Positions 1-5,872 of a DNA stretch of 7,554 nt are shown here, piece after piece (within the stretch, counting starts at the first letter, position 1; every line of letters starts with the position of its first letter). The notes beneath the pieces were generated by a model. It did not search any database. It saw only the letters and a program-made list of their open reading frames with translations, and was not told where the DNA came from. Made by a program: the position numbers and the translations under genes. The stretch lies in the NCBI GenBank assembly GCA_910585965.1, contig CAJUHH010000034.1, forward strand, positions 1 through 7,554, written 5' to 3'. The stretch comes from an uncultured Lachnospiraceae bacterium. Lineage in GTDB: Bacteria > Bacillota > Clostridia > Lachnospirales > Lachnospiraceae.

Positions 1-45
1 CAGACCGCCGCATATGGCGGATGATGGCCATAGTGCGGCGGTTTG
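1..45. terminator. Long GC-rich hairpin, probable terminator between convergent units
   Basis: Bases 1-12 pair with 34-45 (12 pairs), and an inner stem 13-18 with 27-32 (6 pairs) closes an 8-base loop, leaving one unpaired base at 33. In plus-strand RNA position 3 with 43 is a G-U wobble; in minus-strand RNA the same position is an A-C mismatch, so the plus-strand RNA folds slightly better. On the plus strand the stem is followed by a T-rich stretch (42-51), as in an intrinsic terminator for a gene to the left. It also lies 23 bases after the stop of the minus-strand peptidase gene, so it may end that operon too. Any T-run on the minus side lies beyond the window edge, so bidirectional action is an inference. 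Confidence 0.65.
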
Positions 46-68
46 TCTTTTGTAGGGTTCCTTTCTTA

Positions 69-1058
69 CTATTTCTCTTTGTCATATACCCATATACTTT
101 TAATCTGATTTTCAATCTCGCTGAATGTCCATCTCCTGCCGCTCCTTGCTACGCAGTTAGGATCGTTTATCATAAATCCCTCATTATCATACCCATATAC
201 GACAATATAATGACCAGATATTGTGAAATCCCCTTTCCCCATAGCACATATGATAATTCCGCCATTATCAAGTACTGCCCTCATATTATTTGCAGTGGAG
301 CTTACGGATAAGACTTTAATGCCATACAGCTTTGGTACATCCTCCATCAAAGCCCATGATGTACCAGTTCCCTCTACATAATATCCATTTTCCGCACTGT
401 AGGCGGCGATACTGTCCGGGGTATGTGTTTCATCCCTGGTCAGATAGAACAATACCATAGACAAACACGTTGGACCGCAGCCTGCCAGCCCAATGCAGCT
501 ACCCCCATAGGACTCATACCCCCAGCGCCTGTCCCATTGGAGGAACAGTGGAAATTCCTGCTCTCTTTCGGATGCAGTAATTCCCCCTGTCACTCTGTTC
601 CGGTCAGGATATCCGGAAACAAAATCCGCCATTTCCGGATTATTTGCCAACGCTGCAAGCAGCTCCCCCGGATACTGGGAATGATTTTGATAAATCCCTT
701 CTATCAGGGAGCTTGCCTGCCCCAGCTCACCCAGCCGCTGCAGGACTTCCGCTTCCGTGCGTTCTATAGGCTTGCCAACTTCCCATGTATCAATGCTGCC
801 AATATAATCTACATCATTCAGTTTATCTGGTGGCTGCGCATCTGCGCTGGTCTGTACCCTCCCATATTGCTGTATCTCCAGCCGCTCCAATTCCATCTGC
901 ATTTCTTCCAGACGGGCATAGATATTTCTGATACAGAACACAATCACAACCAAAACCGCCACTCTGACTAATAATGATTTCCACCTTATCTGTTGTTTTT
1001 TTCTTCTGCTCTCCATCTGCTGCCTGTTCATCCTGACATTTCTGCCACCTGCTACCAT
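69..1058 (-). CDS. Membrane-anchored C39-like cysteine peptidase, predicted extracellular
   Basis: 329 aa. A Lys/Arg-rich N-terminus (about residues 9-32) precedes one transmembrane segment (about 28-44). By the positive-inside rule the rest of the protein lies outside the membrane. A short Glu/Leu-rich, possibly coiled-coil stretch (46-65) and a linker lead to a C-terminal C39-like (Peptidase_C39_2 type) domain from about 168 to 326. It shows LQWDRRWG (Q174, probable oxyanion-hole Gln), AGCGPTC (C194, probable nucleophile), GHYIVVYGY (H283) and INDPN (D299). The H-to-D distance of 16 matches classical C39 enzymes. It is the last gene of the transporter operon, 21 bp after the ATPase gene. 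The start at 1058 is favoured over an in-frame ATG at 1031 because GAGGAA lies 7 bases upstream of it. Unlike bacteriocin-exporter C39 domains it is not fused to an ABC transporter and faces the other side of the membrane. Substrate unknown; peptidase activity is inferred from motifs. Confidence 0.85.
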   Translation of the reverse strand: MVAGGRNVRMNRQQMESRRKKQQIRWKSLLVRVAVLVVIVFCIRNIYARLEEMQMELERLEIQQYGRVQTSADAQPPDKLNDVDYIGSIDTWEVGKPIERTEAEVLQRLGELGQASSLIEGIYQNHSQYPGELLAALANNPEMADFVSGYPDRNRVTGGITASEREQEFPLFLQWDRRWGYESYGGSCIGLAGCGPTCLSMVLFYLTRDETHTPDSIAAYSAENGYYVEGTGTSWALMEDVPKLYGIKVLSVSSTANNMRAVLDNGGIIICAMGKGDFTISGHYIVVYGYDNEGFMINDPNCVARSGRRWTFSEIENQIKSIWVYDKEK

Positions 1059-1063
1059 CCATG

Positions 1064-1069
1064 TTCCTC
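1064..1069 (-). promoter_or_regulatory. Ribosome binding site deciding the peptidase start
   Basis: GAGGAA on the minus strand, 7 bases before the ATG at 1058. No comparable site at suitable spacing precedes the alternative in-frame ATG at 1031, so the longer product is preferred. Confidence 0.65.
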
Positions 1070-1079
1070 ACAATCGTAT

Positions 1080-1727
1080 CTAATTTTCCCCGATGTCTGT
1101 GTCGTCTGCGATTTTCCCTTTCTTTAACCGCAGGACGATATCCGCCTGCTCTGCCAGTTCCCTGCTGTGAGTAACTACAACCACACATTTTTCCTGTTCA
1201 TGAGCCAGTTTCTGAAAAATAGATATAATCTCATTCGCAGTATCCTCGTCCAAATTTCCTGTCGGTTCATCCGCTAACAGGATGGGCGCCTTGCTTGCCA
1301 ATGCCCTTGCAATGGCTACCCTCTGCTGTTGGCCTCCGGACAACTGCATCACATTTCTTTTCCGCTGCGCCTCATCAATGCCCATCTGCGCCAGCAATTC
1401 TTCCGCATCGGCTTTCCCACCTAACTTTACATTTTCAACCGGCGTTAAATAGTCGATCAGATTATAATTTTGAAAGACCAGTGAAACATGATCCTTTCGA
1501 TGTGCATTTAATCCCCTTTGCAGAATATCCTCTCCTGCAACGCAGACAGTCCCCTCAACCGGCACATCCAGCCCCGCCAGCAAAGATAAAAGCGTTGTTT
1601 TTCCTGAACCGCTGGAACCTAAAATGGCATACATAACACCCTTCTTAAATTGGTAAGTTACATGATTCAGAATCGTCTTATCTTTCTGTGATTTATAATA
1701 ATATGAAACATCCTTTAACTCTAACAT
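1080..1727 (-). CDS. ABC transporter ATP-binding protein (MacB/LolD type)
   Basis: 215 aa, the normal size for a single-domain ATPase of the type VII (MacB/LolCDE/FtsEX/BceAB) transporter class. It is a cytoplasmic ATPase that drives the two FtsX-like permeases encoded just upstream. Visible motifs are Walker A GSSGSGKT (37-44), Q-loop Q86 in VFQNYNLID, signature LSGGQ (129-133) followed by QQR, Walker B ILLADEP with catalytic E154 (149-155), D-loop NLD (158-160) and H-loop H187 in VVVTHS. The LSGGQQQRVAIARAL and ADEPTGNLD wording is typical of this class. Its AGGAGG site (1732-1737) abuts the stop codon of the preceding permease gene, suggesting coupled translation. The ATPase gene follows both permease genes, whereas in many bceAB-type operons it comes first. 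The transported or mechanically controlled substrate cannot be assigned. Confidence 0.97.
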   Translation of the reverse strand: MLELKDVSYYYKSQKDKTILNHVTYQFKKGVMYAILGSSGSGKTTLLSLLAGLDVPVEGTVCVAGEDILQRGLNAHRKDHVSLVFQNYNLIDYLTPVENVKLGGKADAEELLAQMGIDEAQRKRNVMQLSGGQQQRVAIARALASKAPILLADEPTGNLDEDTANEIISIFQKLAHEQEKCVVVVTHSRELAEQADIVLRLKKGKIADDTDIGEN

Positions 1728-1737
1728 ACAGCCTCCT

Positions 1738-3177
1738 TTAGCCCATCTTGCTTAAAATTTCTTTTGGTTTCTGTATTACCACAAATATGCAGGATGATGA
1801 AACCGCAGCCAAAATCACACCCAATACAGAACAGGCAGACAGCAGGACTATTTTTCCTGTCACTTCAGTTTTAACACCCATTACCTTTGTTTCATATTCT
1901 GCCACTCCTGCACCTCCTGTCATGCCTTCTTCCGCTTCCCTCTGTTCCTCCTGTTGCTGAACTTGATAACCCACCAGATAATCTGCAACACTTTTAGATA
2001 ATGAAGGTGCACATACAGTTGCCAGCGTAAAAGAAACACATCCTATCAGGATTCCTTCCAGTATCATCTGTGCTATAATGGCAGCCTTGCCTTTCCCGAT
2101 TGCCAAAAATATACCTATTTCATGCACCCTGCCTTTCAGCCAGAACAGGAATACAAGAAAAATAATGACTGCGCCCGAAACGGCAACTAAGATCAGTATT
2201 ATGGTACTCATTTCATCCAGATCTCCGAAATTCGCTGCCATCGTATCGCTCATCCCGGTATTGTCAAGGAAATCATAGCGTTTCCAGTCAATGTCAGCTT
2301 TCCTGATCCTCTCCTTTACCGTTTCATACTCATCTACATTCTCTACCCAGAATGTCGCATATTGATATAGCGGATCTCCCTCGCATCCCTGCGGCTTTTC
2401 CGGGAAACGCAGGTCTGTCATGATGATGTTCTCACTCCGGTAGCTGTCCCCGTACATGATGGGTGTGATTTTATGGACTGTATCATAAATCCCGACGATC
2501 TCCGCACTGTAAACCTTAGATGTTTCACACTCTTTCCGGTCATTAAATTCCAGTTTATCCCCAACCGTCAATCCATTTAATTCTGCCAGCTCCCTTGATA
2601 TGACGCATACATCTTTATCCTCTGCTGTGATCATACGTCCCTCATTTACTTCTATATTCCCATTCTGCACATCGAAATCCAGCCGCATTTCCATATTTCC
2701 CCGCAATGACACACCCAGCAGGTCTGAATGCTGGTCTACATCCGGGTCTTCAATCCGTACAAAATTTACAGGATTGACCACTATGTTCGCCGTGGTGACA
2801 TTATATTCCGCAATCCCTTCCTGCCCTGCAAGTGTTTCAATATCCTCCATCTGCAGGGTTTCAAAAGAGTTATCATGCCATATCATCCAATCCCCTGATT
2901 CAAGCTGCTCTATATGCGATCCATCCACGCTCCCGTTCTGCCCGCCTAATTTTTCTATTGCCTCTGCCGTCCTGTCATGCCTGTCCGCTTCATTTTCTTC
3001 CATCCTGAAAGATGCCCCAAGCGCCTGTTTACCTTCCGTCTGCGTCTGTACATTTGCGGATTTGCACGCCCACCCGGCATAGATAAAGCAGGCTGTTACA
3101 AAAACAATGCTTAAAAGAAGAATTGTCTTTGCCCGTTTCCGAACCAGACAGCGTATACTTAACTCTAAGATGTTCAT
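1738..3177 (-). CDS. FtsX/MacB-type ABC transporter permease (second of a pair)
   Basis: 479 aa. Predicted topology is the four-helix type VII arrangement: TM1 about 18-36, a large extracytoplasmic domain about 38-322, TM2 about 325-347, TM3 about 365-390 and TM4 about 442-467. The cytoplasmic loop between TM2 and TM3 contains KGRVHEIGIFLAIGKGKA (348-365), the typical FtsX coupling-helix region that contacts the ATPase. The outer loop between TM3 and TM4 is long and Gln/Glu-rich (about 404-440). The C-terminus PKEILSKMG resembles the end of the partner permease, indicating duplication. Only one base separates its ATG from the stop of the upstream permease gene, and its GGAGGG site (3183-3188) lies inside that gene's last codons, so translation is probably coupled. 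It likely forms a LolC/LolE-like heterodimer with its partner. Substrate unknown. Confidence 0.93.
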   Translation of the reverse strand: MNILELSIRCLVRKRAKTILLLSIVFVTACFIYAGWACKSANVQTQTEGKQALGASFRMEENEADRHDRTAEAIEKLGGQNGSVDGSHIEQLESGDWMIWHDNSFETLQMEDIETLAGQEGIAEYNVTTANIVVNPVNFVRIEDPDVDQHSDLLGVSLRGNMEMRLDFDVQNGNIEVNEGRMITAEDKDVCVISRELAELNGLTVGDKLEFNDRKECETSKVYSAEIVGIYDTVHKITPIMYGDSYRSENIIMTDLRFPEKPQGCEGDPLYQYATFWVENVDEYETVKERIRKADIDWKRYDFLDNTGMSDTMAANFGDLDEMSTIILILVAVSGAVIIFLVFLFWLKGRVHEIGIFLAIGKGKAAIIAQMILEGILIGCVSFTLATVCAPSLSKSVADYLVGYQVQQQEEQREAEEGMTGGAGVAEYETKVMGVKTEVTGKIVLLSACSVLGVILAAVSSSCIFVVIQKPKEILSKMG

Positions 3178-3178
3178 G

Positions 3179-4378
3179 TTATCCCTCCATTTCCGACAAG
3201 GTTTCTTTCACAGGCTTTTTCATATATGGAAAAATAGCTATCCCAGTCAATATTACAACACCAGCCAGTCCGATACATAAAACTCCTGACTGCCAGCTAA
3301 ATGATAATTCCAATGCTATGCTGTTCCCCTGCATGATGGCAAGACTATTGCTAATCCGTGGTAATAAGAGCTTTGTTGCAATTCCCGCTCCCACGAATGC
3401 GACAAAATACAATATCATCTCTTCCAAAATCATTTGAGATAATATATTTCCTTTTGCTATACCCAGACTGATCAGAACAGCAATCTCCGTTTTCCGGCTG
3501 CGCATCCACATGGCAAGCAAAAGTCCTGTTATCAGACTGCCGGAAGTTACCGTCAGGGCGAAAATCAAAAACGTAATTCTGCCTGTCTGTCCGATCATCA
3601 TTTTTAATTTTTGGAATGTATTATCTGTTATCCCAATCGCAGCCCTGTCCTGATACATTCTTTCCAGCACTTCCTTTGTATCCGTGAGCTGCTCAGGATC
3701 ATTTACATACACTGCCACATTTAAAAAGCAAGTCCTGCCGGACAGCCTGTTCACAAAATCTGCCGTTCCATAAATCTGGTTTTCAATGCGGTTCACTGTC
3801 CGCACATTTTCGGTCTGGCTCCGTTCCATCCCCGACAGGAACAATCCGGCAACGACCGCTTCCTGCTCCCTTCCATCCACCGTTTCAAACACAATTTTAT
3901 CGCCTAACTGAATTCCATTATCTTCTGCCAGAAACTGATTCACTACAATATCTTCACTTCCCTGTGGATAATTCCCCTCTGTAATCCGATAAACTTTATC
4001 CGCAAATGGGCTGTCTTTCTCCAGTTCATCGTACCCGTGAACGGTAAATGTATTTTCAGAACCTTCACTGCCTGCAACCGGGATACAGGTTGTAGAACCA
4101 ACCTGCATCTCCGATATCCGGTTGAGCCAGTTTACATTGGGTTCCTCTTCAATTGCCTGCATATCTGTTTCTTCAAAAGGGTGATCCGCCTCCATGCTCT
4201 CCAATATTATTTTGCTCTCTGCATTCTTCCGAAGTTCTTCTGCCAGCCCTAAAGATACTTTCCGTATTCCCAATGTGCCTAAAACCATGCTGTTAATGAC
4301 CAGAAACAGCAACAGCAATAATACAGACTTCATCTTTTTTCTCCGGATATAGCAGAGCGCTCTTTCCAAACAACCCAT
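3179..4378 (-). CDS. FtsX/MacB-type ABC transporter permease (first of a pair)
   Basis: 399 aa. The N-terminal amphipathic basic stretch (ALCYIRRKKMKS) leads into TM1 (about 17-37). An extracytoplasmic domain of about 225 residues follows (about 39-262), with a MacB-periplasmic-core-like segment including EDIVVNQFLAEDNGIQLGD (142-160). TM2 is about 266-291, TM3 about 315-338 and TM4 about 364-386. RSRKTEIAVLISLGIAKGN (293-311) between TM2 and TM3 is the FtsX-type coupling region. The C-terminus KKPVKETLSEMEG parallels that of the neighbouring permease. The start at 4378 rather than the internal Met16 is supported by AGGAGG at 4384-4389, 5 bases upstream, and by the basic stretch before TM1 that is usual in this family. 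The upstream lipoprotein's TAG stop is built into this ribosome binding site. Expected to pair with the second permease and the ATPase; substrate unknown. Confidence 0.93.
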   Translation of the reverse strand: MGCLERALCYIRRKKMKSVLLLLLFLVINSMVLGTLGIRKVSLGLAEELRKNAESKIILESMEADHPFEETDMQAIEEEPNVNWLNRISEMQVGSTTCIPVAGSEGSENTFTVHGYDELEKDSPFADKVYRITEGNYPQGSEDIVVNQFLAEDNGIQLGDKIVFETVDGREQEAVVAGLFLSGMERSQTENVRTVNRIENQIYGTADFVNRLSGRTCFLNVAVYVNDPEQLTDTKEVLERMYQDRAAIGITDNTFQKLKMMIGQTGRITFLIFALTVTSGSLITGLLLAMWMRSRKTEIAVLISLGIAKGNILSQMILEEMILYFVAFVGAGIATKLLLPRISNSLAIMQGNSIALELSFSWQSGVLCIGLAGVVILTGIAIFPYMKKPVKETLSEMEG

Positions 4379-4383
4379 CCTGA

Positions 4384-4390
4384 CCTCCTA
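4384..4390 (-). promoter_or_regulatory. Ribosome binding site overlapping the lipoprotein stop codon
   Basis: TAGGAGG on the minus strand: the TAG stop of the lipoprotein gene (4388-4390) is part of the AGGAGG site that serves the first permease. Ribosomes finishing the lipoprotein are placed directly at the next start, a sign of translational coupling. Confidence 0.75.
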
Positions 4391-4987
4391 CTGCCACCTT
4401 ATGATAACAACCTTGTCAGCAATCCATTGTTTATCATCCTGACTGGTGCCGAATATATTCACATCCGTTTCTTTCTTGATACTGTTTTTGTCAGTGTCCT
4501 CTCTCGAAATTTCTGTCTGCGATCCCATGCTGAAATATATAACCTGAAAAATAACATCATCCGCATAAGTTATATGAATGTTCGTTTCTTCCGATTCATA
4601 TCCCGGAGCTGCAATACCTCCCTCCATTGAGCCATCCTCATTTATGATCAGTGTCCGAGGTGTTATGGTGCATCCCGCATCTGAAAAATCAACAACTCGC
4701 CCGCTTAGATTTGCCCCGTCATAAAATACACCTTCTTCGTGATTATCTGCAATCTCGCCGCTGTTTTTCGCATCAGTGTTATTCATATCTTCCTGACCGC
4801 CCTCTGCCTCATTGCTGCTGTTTTTTCCATCCGCCGCAATTTCCTCGTTATAGCCGCTCTCATTTGTCATATGCACATCTGACGGCTCCGGCTGCTCATT
4901 TTCTTTTCCTGCACATCCCGCCATGCCCATACACAAAACCACGGACAAACAAAGAACTCCTGCAGCTTTCAACATCTTTTTTCTCAT
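4388..4987 (-). CDS. Surface lipoprotein of unknown function, first gene of the ABC operon
   Basis: 199 aa. A signal peptide with basic n-region (MRKKMLK) and hydrophobic core ends in a lipobox-like MAGC with C25 as the lipidation site; Met at -3 is less common than Leu but acceptable. Residues about 27-90 are low-complexity, rich in Asn, Asp, Glu, Gly and Ser, and look like a flexible tether. A compact C-terminal domain (about 90-199) contains VVDFSDAGCTITP and ends with a DDKQWIADKVVIIRW segment suggestive of a small beta-rich fold; this is an impression, not a family assignment. AGAGGT lies 7 bases before the ATG. An overlapping out-of-frame ATG at 4994 is not used. As the first gene after the divergent promoter and next to the two permeases, it could be a substrate-binding or accessory subunit of the transporter or a ligand-sensing partner of the kinase. 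I do not recognise a named family. Confidence 0.85.
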   Translation of the reverse strand: MRKKMLKAAGVLCLSVVLCMGMAGCAGKENEQPEPSDVHMTNESGYNEEIAADGKNSSNEAEGGQEDMNNTDAKNSGEIADNHEEGVFYDGANLSGRVVDFSDAGCTITPRTLIINEDGSMEGGIAAPGYESEETNIHITYADDVIFQVIYFSMGSQTEISREDTDKNSIKKETDVNIFGTSQDDKQWIADKVVIIRWQ

Positions 4988-5052
4988 CTTCCATACCTCT
5001 TTTCTTTTTATTTGGCTTTTTGCCTGTTCTATGTTTCATTGAACATATTCAA

Positions 5053-5061
5053 AGAATAACA
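5053..5061 (-). promoter_or_regulatory. Extended -10 promoter for the lipoprotein/ABC/peptidase operon
   Basis: On the minus strand TGT-TATTCT (5061 to 5053) is an extended -10 element. No good -35 is seen: the hexamer at 17-base spacing is AGATTT (5081-5076) and it falls inside the direct-repeat array. This fits an activator-dependent promoter. The predicted transcript would start near 5047, giving a leader of about 60 bases before the lipoprotein ATG. Confidence 0.55.
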
Positions 5062-5064
5062 TCC

Positions 5065-5086
5065 GGCCATCCTAAAAATCTCCTAT
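5065..5086 (-). promoter_or_regulatory. Direct-repeat operator upstream of the ABC operon promoter
   Basis: Read on the minus strand, two 11-bp units, ATAGGAGATTT (5086-5076) and TTAGGATGGCC (5075-5065), share the core TAGGA at exactly 11-bp phasing. Tandem direct repeats one helical turn apart are the usual binding arrangement for OmpR/PhoB-family response regulator dimers. The array lies immediately upstream of the extended -10. Assignment to the regulator encoded at 5177 is an inference. Confidence 0.5.
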
Positions 5087-5100
5087 TTCATCACCCAATA

Positions 5101-5133
5101 TTAAGTATTTTTTAGAAGATTTTTAGGAATTGT
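5101..5133 (+). promoter_or_regulatory. Three-unit direct-repeat operator upstream of the regulator promoter
   Basis: Three consecutive 11-bp units, TTAAGTATTTT, TTAGAAGATTT and TTAGGAATTGT, follow each other without gaps. The 12-mer AGATTTTTAGGA at 5117-5128 recurs perfectly inverted at 5070-5081. The array ends 5 bases before the -10 region at 5139. It probably serves autoregulation of the two-component operon by its own OmpR-type regulator; that is inferred from spacing and position. Confidence 0.5.
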
Positions 5134-5135
5134 TT

Positions 5136-5144
5136 TGCTATACT
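5136..5144 (+). promoter_or_regulatory. Extended -10 promoter for the two-component operon
   Basis: TGC-TATACT is a strong extended -10 (five of six matches to TATAAT, plus TGn). The -35 position holds only weak matches such as AGATTT at 5117-5122 with a 16-base spacer, and overlaps the direct repeats. The predicted start is near 5151, leaving a leader of about 26 bases to the ATG at 5177. Confidence 0.6.
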
Positions 5145-5166
5145 TAGTATAGGAATCTGACGGATT

Positions 5167-5171
5167 GGAGG
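5167..5171 (+). promoter_or_regulatory. Ribosome binding site fixing the response regulator start at 5177
   Basis: GGAGG, 5 bases before the ATG at 5177. An in-frame TTG at 5165 overlaps this site and so cannot be the true start. The ATG also gives the canonical receiver-domain beginning MKILLLEDD. Confidence 0.9.
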
Positions 5172-5176
5172 CCGCT

Positions 5177-5872
5177 ATGAAAATTCTATTATTAGAAGAT
5201 GACAAATACCTGTGTGGCAATATAAAACAGCAGCTTACAAAAGAGGGATATATCGTGGATGCCTGCAATGACGGAGAGGAAGGTTTTCTACTTGCCTTAG
5301 ACCAGGGAAACAGTTATGACCTGGCTGTTATTGACCGTATGCTCCCCGTTATAGACGGCCTTGCCATCATAAAAGCAATGCGGAATAAGAAAATACAGAT
5401 TCCCGTTATTATCATTACCGGGATGTCCGAATTACAGGATAAAATTGAAGGGTTAGACAATGGTGCTGATGATTACCTTACAAAACCCTTTCACATCAGC
5501 GAATTATCTGCACGAATCAGGGCATTGACCCGCAGGCCGGCTATTATGGCCAGGCAAAACTGTCTTACTTACCATGATCTTTCCCTTGACATTTCAAAAA
5601 GACAGCTTGAATGCAGAAACAATCATTTGGTACTGACACCGACAGAATTCCATTTAATGGGTATCTTTCTTGAAAAGCCGGAGATCGTGCTTACGAGGGA
5701 GCAACTTATACAAAAGGTTTGGGAAACGGATGCAGACGTGGAATCAAAGAATCTGGATAACTACATCTATTTTTTACGAAAACGCCTCCGCACTGTCGGA
5801 AGTGAATGTGTCCTGGCCTCTATCTACGGCTCCGGATTTATATTGGAGGTAAAGCATGGTACAAAGCCTTAA
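5177..5872 (+). CDS. OmpR-family response regulator
   Basis: 231 aa, standard for the family: cytoplasmic phospho-receiver plus winged-helix DNA-binding output. The receiver (1-120) has the acidic pair D8/D9 in LLLEDD, phospho-acceptor D53 in AVIDRMLP, conserved T81 in IIITGMS and K103 in LTKPF. The output domain (about 130-227) shows LTPTEFHLMGIFLEKP, VLTREQLIQKVW, the recognition-helix region NLDNYIYFLRKRL and the final wing IYGSGFILE. The preceding leader carries 11-bp direct repeats of the type bound by such regulators, and a matching array faces the ABC operon, so it probably controls both units. Its 3' end overlaps the kinase start by 17 bp, which marks the two as cognate partners. It resembles regulators linked to ABC exporters and antimicrobial-peptide response in Firmicutes, but the stimulus is not deducible. 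Confidence 0.97.
   Translation: MKILLLEDDKYLCGNIKQQLTKEGYIVDACNDGEEGFLLALDQGNSYDLAVIDRMLPVIDGLAIIKAMRNKKIQIPVIIITGMSELQDKIEGLDNGADDYLTKPFHISELSARIRALTRRPAIMARQNCLTYHDLSLDISKRQLECRNNHLVLTPTEFHLMGIFLEKPEIVLTREQLIQKVWETDADVESKNLDNYIYFLRKRLRTVGSECVLASIYGSGFILEVKHGTKP

Noticed and set aside
423..971. Plus-strand open frame of 182 codons
   Set aside because: Antisense shadow of the C39-like peptidase gene; the composition is not protein-like and the minus-strand frame has a full catalytic set.
823..1188. Minus-strand open frame of 121 codons overlapping the peptidase and ATPase genes
   Set aside because: It lies in another frame across the ends of two well-supported genes and has no recognisable protein features.
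2600..3082. Plus-strand open frame of 160 codons
   Set aside because: Antisense shadow of the second permease; Ser/Pro/Cys-rich composition typical of reverse-frame reading.
69..4378. Classical bacteriocin exporter with a C39 leader peptidase
   Set aside because: The peptidase is a separate, outward-facing protein, the transporter is FtsX-type without an ABC-exporter membrane domain, and no double-glycine precursor gene was found in the window.
4651..5115. Plus-strand open frame of 154 codons running into the divergent control region
   Set aside because: Antisense to the lipoprotein gene, His/Pro/Phe-rich with no domain, and it would cover both predicted operators.
5165..5179. TTG start for the response regulator, adding MEAA to the N-terminus
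   Set aside because: The TTG overlaps the GGAGG ribosome binding site of the ATG at 5177, and the ATG gives the canonical MKILLLEDD receiver start.
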